Positions 1 to 12,441 are shown, numbered from the stretch's first letter. The stretch: 64,000 bases of DNA from Sparassis latifolia (GCA_018466975.1 CM031558.1:806001-870000); one strand, 5' to 3'. The notes: generated from the letters alone by a model not told the origin. Numbers and translations are program-made.

Positions 1-2606
1 TATACCGGTGACACAAATTGTTCGCAGTTGTCATCTGATACCACAGTGGGGGAGAAAGATGATATATTCTTGGACATCCGCTGAGGTTCTCGAGCAAGCA
101 AATTTCTTCTATGTAAACCCATACCTGCGTCATGAAGATTTTCTCCTGTTCCGTTACTTACATGATTCAAATACATAAGATTGCTGGTGAGACTGAAAGG
201 GGATCGTGCCTCGAGTAGCATGGAAATGAACTTCTCCACTTCTGATGTCAGTGGGGGAGGTCAATCACATGTCTTCTATCATTTGACTGCCCATGCAATA
301 TAAGGACACGTCATACAGCCCCTCCGACACTACCTAGTACTATAGTGAAGCACACCACTACTACCTAGAACTCTGGAGGACTATCTTGCAGCTACCGGAA
401 ACTACCGAGCCTAGGGTGACTAGAGAGACGAGAGGTGGTGCTACCTAGGATTGCGTTTTTCCTGATGTGAGTGACGGGCGAGGGTCATCGCCTGAGTGGC
501 TCGCGTGGGTTCAACATCTCTAAGCATGAAACATGACTAACAAGGTCTTGACCAGGTGGGAGACAGGTCTTGTTGCTGCGGACAATCAAAAATATGGTTC
601 GGTAGTGCAATTGACTGCGGCAACCTTGCGCGCACAAGTCGGCGCGGTGCTCAGCATGCATGCACCTGCTGCTGGCAACACTCAGGAGCCCACATACCCT
701 TTGGCACAAGACATCGAGGCTATCAGTAACACTGGTGATCTGGAGGCTGTTATCGAGAGTCAGGGGGGCAATGTTGTGGGGCTTGAGTTCAACGTTCTAC
801 AGAACAGTATCGCCCATCCCGTGGAGTTCCCGCCGCACACAATGGATGGTGACATTCAATTGGCTCAACTCAGGGACATTGCAGCAACCATTGCATAGCT
901 ACTTAGTTATTAAATATTGACATGCACACCGCCCGAAAATGTTATCTGTTTATTGGTGTCGAAACCGTTAACTTTAGCTGTTGGTTGTGAGCGCCAGGAC
1001 GTATACCTCTGAGAATTACATAATATGTATGTACCTTCCTCTTTCAATGCTGAACCGGATGGAATTGTTAGAATCTACAAGGCTTGTTGGCCTCTGGAAA
1101 TCCTCAAGACTGAACTCCGGAAAACTACTGGGCCGTCCACCTATCAAATCCTAAAGTATCCTGTCTAGCGGTGTACCTTCCGGCCCTAAACAAGCTTGAA
1201 GACTAATGTATAACCCGCCGCCATTCACTACTCTGTCACTTAAGCATCTCCTCTTTCTTCGTCTCTTTTTCCACTCCCCATTGCTAACCTTGGTGTACAA
1301 TAAACACTATACTACAGACTAGGAGGCATACTCAGTGAAAGCTCTTGGATCCAACACCGGTGCCGTTGAGGATCTGGCAACCATGCAACTTCTGGAAGAA
1401 CTTACCACTGTTGATAGTTGACTTCGTCATGATGGAGGTGGAGTGAGGGGTTTTGTAGAGCAGCTGGAGGCCGCGAGTTGAGGGTATTAGAGTATGTAAA
1501 ACTACGGCGACCGTGCCGACAAAAGGACCACCATGTCTCACTGTCGTTGTAATGTCACACCACTTTTTCAATGTAATTGATTGTCCATATCGTATTTTTC
1601 AAACCCGGCGATATCCTGAAATGAAGTTGCTGGCGGCGGCCTGAGAGCCAATGGATGTGCGCATACGTGCCTATCTAGGAATCGTGCTAACTGTAAAAGG
1701 GATTCCTAGCCGATCCTACAGACCTACAGCTGCTACACTGTACTTAACTTATTCCGGTCCTTTTGATTCCTAAGCCGATCTCTACATGGACTTATTGTCC
1801 TTTTTTACCTTATTTAAGGCCTATAAGTGCATTTAAGTTACATAAGAACACCTTTAAGTAAAAGGTGGGTTTTCCTGATGCAGCTCCTACAGTCCTCGGA
1901 AACTACAGCCCTCGCAAGGTCTACGGTAGAAAACCCTGTTCTATAGAGTCCTACATAATTTGGGACATTGCTACAGGCCTCTTGGTCCTACGCGAGCTAC
2001 ATAGCACTACATAGGTATTGTTCTTTTTCCAGATGTGCCGACAGCGGCGGCAGGTTTTTCGGCGCGCCTCGGTGAGGGCGCGCAAGCCGGCCATAGCGGA
2101 CCCAGGCATTGCATCGATTAGGCTTGCTAAATAAAAACTATTAACCTCAACTTACAGGATCCGCCGAGTGAGTGATGATGATGATGAACTCGGCATTTAT
2201 ATACCGCAACAAGCAAACAGAGTGCTAAGACGCGGTGAACTCCGGTCTGTACATGACTAACTACAGTACGACGGGGAGAACGTCCAGGTGGAGATTGGTT
2301 CTGGTAGGTACCGTGTGAGGTTTATATAGTAGATAAAAGTAGGGCGGGGTACCGCCGAGTGAGTGTTAACCCATAGTACTTGTGCAGGTATGTTTGGACA
2401 TGTGTGGCAAGAACTTCTGAATTCAATAAGGACAAATAAACTCGGCTGGTTGGAGAAATGTTTTTGCCGATATTGAGCGGGTGACCGACGCCCGAGACCG
2501 GTGTCGTTGATATGCTCTCAGTCAAGCTTTTGTCTGTGTCTCTTCGTTGCCTTATACCACCATCGGCCGACTGGTATTTACTATGCAGGACTAGCTGAAG
2601 CGTATC
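1..2606. other. Intergenic stretch with no supported gene
   Basis: I see no recognisable protein, RNA gene or complete element here. Two short G-rich runs (about 44-53 and 251-262, of the form AGTGGGGGAG) resemble the polypurine tracts of LTR retrotransposons, but no matching terminal repeats or Pol frame are visible beside them. A TGATGA run lies near 2173. The tract from about 1,600 to 2,100 is rich in CTACA motifs without a clear period. The right end is the promoter side of the BioDA gene. Confidence 0.5.
533..898 (+). CDS. Small hypothetical frame, 121 aa
   Basis: An uninterrupted ATG-to-TAG frame of 121 codons. I recognise no family. The product would be mildly acidic and soluble, with no signal peptide, membrane segment or repeat. 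No obvious splice sites extend it and there is no neighbour to give context. It could be a real small gene, one exon of a larger decayed gene, or chance. The frame is listed because it is the only sizeable ATG-initiated frame in the first 2.6 kb. Confidence 0.25.
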   Translation: MTNKVLTRWETGLVAADNQKYGSVVQLTAATLRAQVGAVLSMHAPAAGNTQEPTYPLAQDIEAISNTGDLEAVIESQGGNVVGLEFNVLQNSIAHPVEFPPHTMDGDIQLAQLRDIAATIA

Positions 2607-5320
2607 ATGTCGTTGCTGTTCAAATACCTTCGCGTTCACCAGGTCTTCGGTGCGAATACTAATGTCGGAAAGACGATCCTGACCTCTGCCCTCGTTCGGG
2701 CCTCTGCTGCGAAGGGAAACACAGTCTACTACCTGAAGCCGGTGAGCACCGGGCCTATGGAAGATGCCGACGATGAGTTAGCATATGTCCTGGCTGCCCG
2801 TGCTGCTCGCCGTACTGATTATGTCATACTTCCCTAGACATGTCCAGCGCTTCTCTGGAGCCCACGCAGACACTGTACACAGCAGATGTCTTTTCCGCTT
2901 TGATGATCCAGTGAGTCCGCACTTGGCGGCCCGCCGTGCAGGTAAGAGTGGGGTAGAGGAGGTCAGGATTTTCCGTATTTCTGTCGCGGAAATCATGAAT
3001 TACAATGAGCATGAAGGTCTCCGTTCCATCGGACGACATTTTCGCGAAGGCCGTGGCAAGCCATATCAGAGATTGCGCTTCTCAGGATGCCCATCCGGCG
3101 CACATGTACGTCGAGACGGCAGGAGGTAAGAGCTGCGGCAACTCGTGAGTCCCGAGCACGCTTGAGTTACCACGAATTTCCATATTTTCAAGATGAGTTG
3201 TCGACTGACGATGCCTTCCAGGTGTACATAGCCCTACCTTGTCGGGTATGACCCAACTAGATAGCTATCGTCCACTCTTCCTGCCGGTCGTCTTGGTCGG
3301 TGATTCCAAGCTAGGAGGCATCTCTTCTACGATATCATCCTACGAGTCTCTACTCCTCCGTGGCTACATTGTTGACTCAATCATGCTCTTCCGCGACGAG
3401 TACTACCGCAACTGGGAGTACTTGGTTCCCTACTTCGCTGAACGCGGCGTACATGTTATAGCTGTGGATGCCCCACCAGAGCGTCCTGCCAGTGCCGACG
3501 AGAACTTCCGTGTGACGGAGAAGTACTATCAGGAAATTGTTCCGCCGTCACTTCAGGGCGATATCTTCGAGGCTCTGCGTCACCTCGATGAATGCCACTC
3601 GCGGAGGCTCACAGAAATCGACTCGATGCCGCAAAGGTCCCTCGACGCAATCTGGTGGCCGTTTGTGCAGCACGGCCTCGTCAAAGGAGAGAAGGACGTC
3701 AACGTCATCGACAGCGCGTGGGGCGACTACTTCTCGGTGTACAACGCTCACCGCTCCTCCCAGCCTGCCACCGCTAGATATGAACCCCGGTCACTTTTGG
3801 AGTCACAGTTCGATGGCTCTGCGTCCTGGTGGACGCAGGCAGTCGGCCACGCTCATCCTACTCTGACCTTGGCGGCAGCCAAGGCGGCTGGGCGGTATGG
3901 GCACGTTATGTTCCCCCAGGCGACGCACCTGCCCGCGCTCAAGCTCGCTGAGCGCCTTATCCGGCACGGTCCCGGCAAAGGTTGGGCTTCGCGCGCATTC
4001 TTCTCCGACAATGGCTCCACAGGTATGGAAGTCGCTCTGAAGATGGCGCTCCGCGCCTTCGCCCTCAGGCAGGGCGAGAATCTCGACGGTATGCAGAGGA
4101 AGAAGCTCGGTGTCTTGGGGCTCAAGGGCAGTTATCATGGAGACACAATTGGCGCGATGGACGCATGTGAGGAGGGCGTATATACCTGTGAATGGCACAA
4201 TGCGAAGGGATACTGGCTCGAGCCGCCCACCGTCGCTGGGCGTAACGGACGTGTGGTCATCTCGCTCCCGCCTGCCATAGCCCAGGTCACAGAATCTAAC
4301 GATACTGAAGTCTACACTGGCTCCTTCAGCTGGACATACGATGTGGGCGAGCGACTCAAAACACCGCTTGCGGACTTTTATCGAAGGTACATCGAGCGTA
4401 CGCTCAGCAAGTATTGGGAAGGAGGCGATCACACACTCGCGGCACTCGTGCTAGAGCCCCTGGTCATGGGCGCGGGAGGCATGATCTTCGTCGACCCGCT
4501 CTTCCAGCGCGTCCTCATCGATGTCATCCGTGGTGTACCCACTGCTGCATCGTCGCAGCCTTCCTTGCAATGGTCTGGTCTTCCGGTCATTTTCGACGAG
4601 GTCTTCGTTGGTCTGTATCGTCTCGGTCTACGAAGCACCATCCCCTTCCTTGGCGTGAATCCCGATATCTCAGTGAACGCGAAGATCCTGACAGGGGGCT
4701 CAATGCCTCTCGCAGTCACACTCACGTCGGACGCGATCTTCCAAGCGTTCATCAGCGACAACAAGGTCGACGCCCTTCTTCATGGACACAGCTATACCGC
4801 ATATCCCGCCGCATGCGAGGTCGCAAACGAGACCCTGAATATCGTGGAGAAGATGGCGTCTGGTAGTGAGTGGTCGGACGCGCGTGCGCGGTGGGGATGC
4901 TCGGATGCACCGGAAGCGCGCGAGAAAGGTGTGTGGAGTTTCTGGGACGCACAACTGGTCGACGCGCTGTCGCGGTTGGATACTGTCACTGAGGCCATGG
5001 CTTTGGGCACCCTACTTGTGATCAAAATCAAAGACGAAGCTGGAGGTATGTTGATTTCTTCTCTCGTTAGTTTTACGATTGATTATTCTATTCCAGGATA
5101 TCAATCCCACTCCGCGGAAAATCTCTTGAACGCGCTGAGGCTCGCTGTGGACAGTGAGCAGATCTCCGCTGCGCCGGGGGGCGCGCCGTTCGGCATTAAC
5201 TATCGCACGTTGGGAGACGTTGCATACTTCATGCTTAGCCTAAATTCCTCGGCGGCGACCATTCGCTCTGTGGAGGACAGGATCTGGCGGACGCTGAACG
5301 AAGGGTCTTCCGCATCGTAG
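2607..5320 (+). CDS. Bifunctional dethiobiotin synthetase / DAPA aminotransferase (BioDA, BIO3-BIO1 type)
   Basis: Catalyses the two penultimate steps of biotin synthesis: PLP-dependent transamination of KAPA to DAPA, then ATP-dependent ureido ring closure to dethiobiotin. Such fusions are usually mitochondrial in fungi and plants. Proposed exons are 2607-2776, 2838-2952, 3017-3125, 3222-5045 and 5097-5320, all in phase, giving 813 aa. The N-terminal BioD part shows the P-loop GANTNVGKT at residues 15-23, then KPVSTGP and SPHLAA. The BioA part shows the small-domain SYHGDT, the PLP aspartate in FDEVFVG, the likely Schiff-base lysine in AKILTGG and a GHSYTAYP motif. The second donor is best placed at 2953 (GTAGAG). 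The stronger-looking GTAAGA at 2942 puts the next exon out of frame. The last intron (5046-5096) is 51 nt and has no stop, so its retention would add 17 residues. No mitochondrial leader is obvious at the chosen ATG. Confidence 0.95.
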
Positions 5321-5663
5321 CAAACAAAAGAGCTATGAAGACCTTGTAGAAATCCTCTATTCGACACAATCTAAACGTCTAACCGCATAACTTCGTCCAT
5401 TTGGCGTACGGCCGAAAAGAGACTGCTGGCATTCACGACAAGGGAGGTTCAACGCATAGGGAGATGACACTAAAAACTTGCCCGAATAATTTGGTCGAAG
5501 CTTGTACTAGAATTTTGGGATCTGGGCGACAAGTTGTTCAAGTCGTATGCGGAGACATTCCCAGTACTTGTTCTTCCAGGCGATGCGTGACGTCTCTCAC
5601 CGAAGACATATTGATCACAACGGTCATGTCGTAATATGTATATACATGTAAATATGGTTGTCT

Positions 5664-6210
5664 TTAAGCAGAGATGGTGACCTCGACTTCCACACCGGGC
5701 TCCAGGCTGATACTCGTCTGAAAAAGGAACATCCGCCAAACATGAGAGGGGGCAGTGAGGTTGTAATACACTCACAATCTGCTTGACAATCTCACTCGAG
5801 GAGTGCAGGTCAATGAGGCGCTTGTGGATCTTGAGCTCGTAGCGGTCCCAGGTCTTGGAACCCTCACCGCAAGGCTTAAAAGAGAGAAAAAATCAGCACG
5901 GGCAATCGAGACAATTTGCGGGTGTATTTACAGTCTTGCGGGTGGTGATCTTGAGAACTTTGGTCGGGAGGCGGACGGGACCTTTCACGCGGAGTTGCTT
6001 GTCTTTGGCGCGGTTAATCAGGTCGGTAGAGACTGAAACCAGAGTCGGTCAGCCCTACCACACACTCCAGGAAAAATGATCGCACTGACACTTTTCCAAG
6101 TTCTTGACGTTGCTGCTGGTGAGGGTGATGCGGATCTTGTGAATCTTGGCGGCAGGGACGGGTGCGCCAGTGGCGTCGAACTCCTTCTCACCCTTAGCGA
6201 CGTAACTCAT
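5664..6210 (-). CDS. rps20: 40S ribosomal protein uS10 (Rps20)
   Basis: A universal small-subunit protein that sits in the head of the 40S subunit near the decoding region. Four exons on the minus strand, 6090-6210, 5932-6032, 5776-5874 and 5664-5717, all in phase, encode 124 aa with canonical GT-AG introns. The family signature is clear: [16 protein letters not shown], then [44 protein letters not shown] and the C-terminal [12 protein letters not shown]. The start ATG (6208-6210) gives the usual short [11 protein letters not shown] lead. The 5' side faces the CCDC130 gene, and the shared gap of about 230 bp must hold both promoters. A 5'UTR intron upstream is possible but not shown. Confidence 0.96.
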
Positions 6211-6441
6211 CTCTGATGGCTTGGGATTCGGGATGAGACAGCGGTGACTGTTGGATGTGAGTCTGTGGATTCAAGTAATTTAGAGTTTCACGTACGTTCT
6301 TGTCGAGATGTCCGCTTACGTAGTGAATAGATAAGATAAGGTAACCTTCGTAATCATCGCTCTTCACATACGCCCACCATGCAAGGCCAGTCGCATGCGG
6401 TGTAGCTGTCCGTAGAGTTGTATTGACAGCCATTTGTTTAG
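6211..6441. promoter_or_regulatory. Shared divergent promoter region, rps20 and CCDC130-like gene
   Basis: About 230 bp separate the start codon of rps20 (minus) from the first certain exon of the CCDC130-like gene (plus). The two genes are divergent, so transcription of both must begin here. I see no convincing TATA box. The first, very short coding exon of the splicing factor must also lie here, and I could not place it with confidence. Confidence 0.55.
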
Positions 6442-7606
6442 GCTTTAACAAATACTATCCTCCAGATTATGATGGAGAGAAGCATGGAAGTCTCAATGCT
6501 TACAGAGGTATGTTATCCTCATCGTGTTGGTCTGCAGCTTGCTCATACACGAACAGGCAAGCATGCACTCGGAGACAGAGCTCGCAAAATCGACCAGGGC
6601 ATCCTGATTGTCCGCTTTGAGCTTCCTTTCAACATCTGGTGGTACGTCTTACACAACTCTGATCATTTGAGTGTGTGCACAACTCAGATACCGTCTCAGT
6701 GGAACTTGCAACAACCACATCGGTATGGGTGTCCGCTACAACGCGGAGAAGAAGAAGATTGGCAATTACTATTCTACGCCCATATATTCTTTCAGGTGCA
6801 AGTGCCATCTGTGTGACGGATGGTTCGAAATCCAAACCGATCCGAAGGTGCGCCATGCATCATATTGCTCTTCGTAGCCCCACCGACCCCTTCCGTAGAA
6901 CACGAGATATGTTGTTACCTCCGGTGCACGACAAAAAGACGAGGAGTGGGACCCCGAGGAGAATGGAGGGTTCGCTATTCACGGTAAGCGTGATAGTCTT
7001 CCGGTTTACCCACAAGTCTGTTAATTCGTGGCAGACACCGATCCCAACGGAGGCCCCGTTGACCCCCTTGCTGCGCTGGAGAAGTCTACAGATGCGCAGA
7101 ATCACATGAACCAAGTGCAAATTCCACGGCTGGAGGAGCTGCAGATGCTCTCTGACCACTACAGCGTGGATCCGTACATGCGCTCGAAGAAAGTACGCCA
7201 GCGCTTCCGTACGGAGAAGAAGCTCGACCAGGCCCGCCGCGCCGCTGACGACACGCTCAAGAGCACGTACGCGCTGCCGGAGGAGCTTGCGCTCACTGTG
7301 GAGAGCGAGGACAGCCGAGCCGAGGCGCACAAGCATTGGGAGAAGGAGCGGCTCGCGCTAGAAGTACGGGAGAAGGCGAAGCGGAGGATGGTGGGGCGGC
7401 CGCCGGAGACTGCGCCGACGGCGTCTTCGAGGCCGTCTCTGCTGCATAAGAAGTTGTCCGCGGGACCGCCAGGCAGCGCGATCTCGTCTCTCAGGGCGAG
7501 GATCCTAGAGAACACTGCGCGGCATGCAAGTTCGTCGTTGGGTGGGATTGGGCCTCATCGGACAAAAGTGCTAGGCAATAAAGATATTGTATTTCGGAAG
7601 ACTTGA
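6442..7606 (+). CDS. CCDC130 / Saf4 (CWC16-family) splicing factor
   Basis: CWC16-family proteins (Yju2 and CCDC130/Saf4) act with the spliceosome in the nucleus. Certain exons are 6442-6507, 6557-6641, 6700-6847, 6899-6983 and 7035-7606, about 318 codons. The protein opens with NKYYPPDYD and KHGSLNAYRG, then RARKIDQGILIVRFELPFNIW, a zinc-binding pair of Cys-x2-Cys (CGTC and CHLC) either side of NHIGMGVRYNAEKKKIGNYY, and QTDPK. The C-terminal part is charged, helical and less conserved, as in the CCDC130 branch rather than Yju2. The acceptor that restores the first zinc pair is at 6699. The initiator exon is missing from my model: the first exon shown needs one upstream base for its codon, so a tiny ATG exon lies 5', within 6211-6441. 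Confidence 0.9.
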
Positions 7607-7757
7607 ATGTTGTCTGCGAGTTGTTGGCGAGTACTTTCTTCTCATGAGTAATAAATAGTTGATGCCATACTTATAGTGACCTTTAATTTTGTCCGCCGCA
7701 GTGTAACCCTTACTTACGTCGGGATGCAGCAGCGAGTGGGGTGAGCTTTAGATTCAA

Positions 7758-8977
7758 GTGGATATACGAACTAGAAAACCGCTGGCTGAATCGCGGGTAG
7801 GCGGCCCGAGGAACATCCTATCACTCCGCCACCAGTCCCCCGGTCGAACTGCCTCTCAGCTTACTCCGGCCACTATGGGCAGCTTGTGGCACTCTCTATC
7901 AGACCGAGCTGCGTTGTTCATCATAGTTCCCCTACTTTGCTTCGTCAAGTTCTGCGATCTTATCACTTGTGAACGTCCCATAAAGCCTACAAAGAGTTAT
8001 GGCTCGGAATCGTGGAGTTTTCTAGACATGTTTTCATGTGTCGGGTCTTTATCCATCGTTGTATGCAGCATGTATATCACCGACCCTCCCGACCATCTAC
8101 TGGAGTTGAGCGAAGTCACTTTTTACAAAGATCGCGTCTCCGGCAACGTATTCTTTCTGGCCAAAGTCATCAATGACCGAAGTCACATCGTCGGATTCAT
8201 CGAGGTCGTACGCTGCATGGAGTACAAGCGGCCTCGTGGTGAAAAAGATTCATGGTACTTTCGACCCTATCGTCGTACGGGAGATAGATTCTCCCTAGGG
8301 GTGTCTCCAAGCGGATTGTTCGCCTACCACGACTACGGCGCGCGGAGGTCGCGGCGGTAGAAGCTGTCTGACGCGGAACGACCCAACTCCTTTCTGAACC
8401 TCGTAAACGCCTGCCGACTCGTGGATGGGAAATATAAGCACCTCTCGGACGAGTCATTCTGGTGCGCCGGGTTCCTGTTCGCGCTTGTGTACAACAGCCC
8501 GGCGGAGGACATTCGGGCTCGGAGGGACTCGTTTCTCGCAAGCACCGCACGTGGGGCTTTACTGAAACCACCGTTGCGAGTATCCACGAGTCCGCCAACG
8601 GTGTCAGAGCTGCCATTACTGGAATGAAGACTAACGCAGAAGAGGGATGGCGCCTTCGGAGGATAGCGAAGGCGGAGGAGGTTTGGGAGGCAAAGCTCGA
8701 TGCTGAGAGGAAGGGAGGAATCAAGGGCCCGGCAGATTGAGGGTGCGAACGCCGCGCTCCGTGCAAGATTGAGCGAGCTCAAGGCAAGGACCGTTCAACA
8801 GGAAGTATCTATAGAGATGCTAAACGAGGATTCAGAGGAAGACTCACAGAGGAAAGGGCGCCTACGCAGGGAGGCCGAGCAGATGCACGCCGACATTGAC
8901 GAGCTGGGGCATGAGCTTAGGCTTGCTTGCAGCGCCCTCTCCTCCGTCAATAGATTAGTCATCGATTCAGACTGATG
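7758..8977 (+). pseudogene. Unrecognised membrane / coiled-coil protein gene, frames broken or multiply spliced
   Basis: I do not recognise this family. The first part (7758-8299) encodes a stretch with two hydrophobic segments, around ALFIIVPLLCFVKFCDL and FLDMFSCVGSLSIVVCSMYI, so it may be membrane-anchored. Coding-like sequence continues past an in-frame TAG at 8358-8360 (KLSDAERPNSFLNLVNACRL), changes frame near 8540-8580, and again near 8690-8735, ending in a long charged coiled coil (ALRARLSELKARTVQQE onward) with a stop near 8975. An intron 8300-8360 would remove the TAG in phase, and a weak donor near 8532 could fix the second shift. The third has no good intron. It is either a gene with unusual small introns or a recently broken one. 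Confidence 0.45.
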
Positions 8978-9334
8978 AGACTTCAAGTTCTACTGCGATC
9001 GAGGTGTAAATTTTACCTCTCCACTTACGTATTGCGTCTCTTTTCATGCAAAGACATGGCTGTGTCCTTGCTGCTGTACGGAGATCTTGCTCTGATGCAT
9101 ATCCTCTGGTTCATTGCTCGATTTTTGTCCTACCGGTTATAGTCTCAGTAGCTGACGAGGTATCTCTTAATAACGTACCTGAGCTGTTTTATCGGCGTAG
9201 TCAGTTAAATTTTCTCGTTTTTTCGGTTTCTCAGCGTTTCGATTGCGGAGTGCTTCGATCTCGTGAATCTCGAGCGATCGGGATCTGGGTATTACAACTA
9301 GACGTCGTGCTTCCGTCCACCAAGTCTAACACAA

Positions 9335-10684
9335 ATGGCCGTCTCCCCACCCGACATCCCCATTACCGTCTTCACTGGCTTCCTGGGCGCGGGCAAGACG
9401 TCCATCATCCTCTCTCTACTCCCGCAGTTGCCCCCCGACTACCGCGTCGTCCTGCTCAAAAACGAGTTTGGCGACGTCGAAGGTGCGAGTGGAATTCGCC
9501 TTCGTATGCTGAGGCTCATGCCGTGGGGTAATGGTGGGGTCATGAATAATGTTTTTGGAATGCATATAGTCGACAGCCAGCTTGCGAAACAGTCCAGTTT
9601 GGCTGCGGTGAGTGAGATCCTGAATGGGTGTATGTGAGTCCTCGTTTTCTCCGTGAAATTAGTCGAGACGAGGCTTTGCTGTCAATCAGGTGCTGCGTCC
9701 TCGTTGGACAGATGAAGACTGCTCTGCTAGAAATTAGAGGCAAGTTCCCCGCACCGATGCTCCTCCGGCCCCAATAATTGAACGACGAGTAGAGAGATAC
9801 AGACCAGACCGGATCATCATCGAATGCTCGTCCGTAGCATCTCTCCCACTTCCCCTCCCATAGACTCACAAGCGTCTCAGCGGCTCTGCCTTCCCCGCGA
9901 CTCTGGCATTTCAAATCCGCGAGCTCGAGCGCGAGACGGGCCGTGACCTGAAGCTGGACGCGATCGTGACGGTCATCGACGCAGAGAATTTTGTCGGATA
10001 TGAGGACACGTCGCCCACAGCGAAGATGCAGGCGAGCTACACAGATGTCCTGCTGATCGTGCGTGTACCCCGAATCCTGTGCCGTCGCTGCCAGATTGAT
10101 GTGCATACGGTCAGAACAAGTGGGAGCACGTCTCTGAGCGCGCACTGGACGTGCTGGTGGACCATTTGAATACGCTAAATGATACCACACCGAAGATACG
10201 GTGCAAGGGCCGGAAGGGGGTCGATCCTAGCCTGATCTTCGGACTCGACTCGAAGCTGTTCCAGGTGGAAGAGCGGCTAGAGTTTCCGCACCACGAGGAG
10301 GTGGAGACGGTTACGGTGTATAGAGGGAAAGGACTGGTAAACGCGCATCAGCATCACGGACACGACCATAGCTCGGACTGTGCTCACCATCACATCGTAC
10401 CGGATACCAATTCTGACGGGGCAGAATTTGTCGAGGAAGAGAAGCTGAGGCAGGCGTTGGGGGCGCTGTCGAAGGAGACGGTGTGGCGAGTGAAGGGATT
10501 TGTGGCGATGAAAAGTGGAGTGTTTGTACTGAACTGGGCGTTCGGGAGGTATGAGCTGAGCGCGTTCGCAGGCGAGGGGGAGAAGGGAGATGTGGTGAAG
10601 CTGACGGTGATGGGGGAGCGTGGCGAGGTAAAGCGGGCGGCACGCAAACTTGGAAGCACCCTCGGCGGTGTAGATTTTATGTAG
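9335..10684 (+). CDS. CobW/COG0523 GTPase, Zng1-type zinc metallochaperone
   Basis: Zng1-like GTPases deliver zinc to client enzymes such as type I methionine aminopeptidase, in the cytosol. Exons 9335-9482, 9570-9633, 9690-9743, 9803-9829, 9881-10058 and 10115-10684 are in phase and give 346 aa. Visible motifs are the Walker A GFLGAGKTS (about residues 14-22), the metal-binding GCMCC split by an intron, the conserved ECSGSAFP, NKWEHVSE in the G4 position and a histidine-rich linker HQHHGHDH...HHH before the C-terminal CobW domain. The third intron is ambiguous: a GT donor at 9744 with acceptor 9802, or a GC donor at 9740 with acceptor 9807. Both keep frame; the first keeps the conserved PDRIIIE and is preferred. 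Confidence 0.93.
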
Positions 10685-10808
10685 AAATTATATGTAGAGT
10701 ATATGTAGAAACGTAGAGTATACGTAGAAACCGAATGTAGATCTGGAATGTAGATTTAGAGACGCGTCGCGTTATTGCACGTGACTGACGACGTTTTGTG
10801 AATATCAC

Positions 10809-12056
10809 ATGGAAACTGAAATTCAAGAGAATGCAATTTCTATGTCGACGGCCATGTTCTCGTATGTCCTCAGCTCAGGCATGTTTTATTCCGTGTGTGT
10901 TTCGCATAACGCTTACGCCCGGGCGCAGCGAGCTCGTATTTCCATCTCCCCATAGACGAGGACGAGGACGGTGCACACGCCGAGAGTTCAAAGCATATAT
11001 CCTGGGCACCTGCCGACGACCTGGACTCCGACTCCGACGGGTCCCTTCCATCCTCCTCGTCTTCATCATCTCTTCACTCGCAGTATGGTCCCACTCCTCC
11101 CCCCGCACGCACGAACAAAGCTGTTATCAACCAGATCCTCAACGAGAACGATCTCTATCGCATCCTCGGAATATCCAGAACCGCTCGCATAGATAAGTTA
11201 TCCCTTCGCCGTGCATATCTAGCGCGGAGCAAAGCATGTCATCCAGAGTGAGCATATCAAGTACACTGAAGACGTCCCCAAGCTCATACTTGTTCAGTAA
11301 ATTCCCTAACAACCCTGAAGCCACACGCGCATTCCAAAAAGTTTCTCTCGCATATAACGTCTTGAGCAAGCCATCCTCGAAAAGATCGTATGATTCTCGC
11401 TCCCCCAATTCTTCTTATGATATTTTCGCTGCTCGTCCTTATCCCCCTCCCGAGGAGACATTTCGAAGCGTAGTCATTGGCGTGTTTAACGACCTCCTCG
11501 ATGGCGATCTTGAGATGATCCGGACCTTGCTCCGTAGGTGCACAACGCCTCCTTGTATCATCTACTCTCACATTTCATGCAGGGACTGTGAACGACATGA
11601 ACCCTGCCCTCCGGCTCGGCGAGGAGGGCATCAACTCCGTGCTCTTCACCCTTCAGTCCATCCGCGAGCGCGCCCTGAGTATGCCCCTCTTCCCCCTTTC
11701 CTCTTATCTTTCCCGCGCTAAACCCGCTGACAGCGTGCCGTACGTGCGTCCTGGCGCTGCACACTGAGCTCACGCGCCTGCTCGAGGTGCAGCGCGCGTT
11801 CCGCGATCTTTCTTACTTTGACCTCCGCCGCCGTTCCTGCCTCACCATCCGCCTTGCGCGCCTCACCGTCGCTCTCCCCATCGCCCTTGAGCAGGCGCTG
11901 CGTGCGCAGCGCGACGAGGAGTACGCCCCTGACAGGCCTCGTGATGGCGTCGGCCCTGGTCCCGGCGACGGGAGCGCGCTCCTGAACAGGCGTGTTGCGA
12001 CGCTCCTCCGCGGGCTGGTGATCGTTCTCGAGCGTATGGAACGCATTCTCGGATAG
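10809..12056 (+). CDS. J-domain (DnaJ/Hsp40-like) protein
   Basis: A J-domain co-chaperone of unknown client that should stimulate an Hsp70 ATPase. Firm exons are 10956-11247, 11298-11533, 11583-11678 and 11734-12056, all in phase. An acidic, serine-rich N-terminal part (DEDEDG; LDSDSDGSLPSSSSSSS) precedes the J domain, which starts at NDLYRILGI. The diagnostic HPD triad is built across the intron at 11248 (HP from one exon, D completed in the next) and is followed by KFPNNPEATRAFQKVSLAYNVL. The ~200-residue C-terminal part is helical and unrecognised. The first exon is uncertain: an ATG at 10809 (METEIQENAIS...) joined by a donor near 10901 is one in-phase choice. Confidence 0.82.
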
Positions 12057-12441
12057 AGGTGCTCCCTCTCTCTTGGGCATGTCGTAACTTATCTGCTCTG
12101 CACTAGTACGCTGCATGTCGTCGTTTAGACTCTGCTGTGTTTTTAGAATCCTCCTGTACGTAGCAAGCTCGCCATGTTGTATCGTGTCCCCCTCAGGGTT
12201 CCCGCACCTTAGAATATTCACGGTCTATTGCATATCAATTTGCTATCAAGAAATAAGATCAGCGCCAGGTGGCGCGACAAACAATATAACACTGATAACG
12301 TGGAATCCACAGCATTGCTCGAGTATCGCCATTATAATGTACAAGCATACGAATGGAGATCGGGCAGGAAAGCTCCAAACGAACGGATAAGAGGACGAGA
12401 GGACGTTATACACAGATAATTCATGCCACTTACTGTTGCGC

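Noticed and set aside
1..330. LTR retrotransposon end with polypurine tract
   Set aside because: G-rich runs alone; no paired terminal repeats, primer-binding site or Pol frame are visible.
2785..3129. Separate gene overlapping BioDA
   Set aside because: It is BioDA exon 2 read through its flanking introns.
10311..10659. Minus-strand P/S-rich proteins opposite the Zng1-type gene
   Set aside because: Shadows of a GC-rich coding strand; the plus strand carries conserved CobW motifs.
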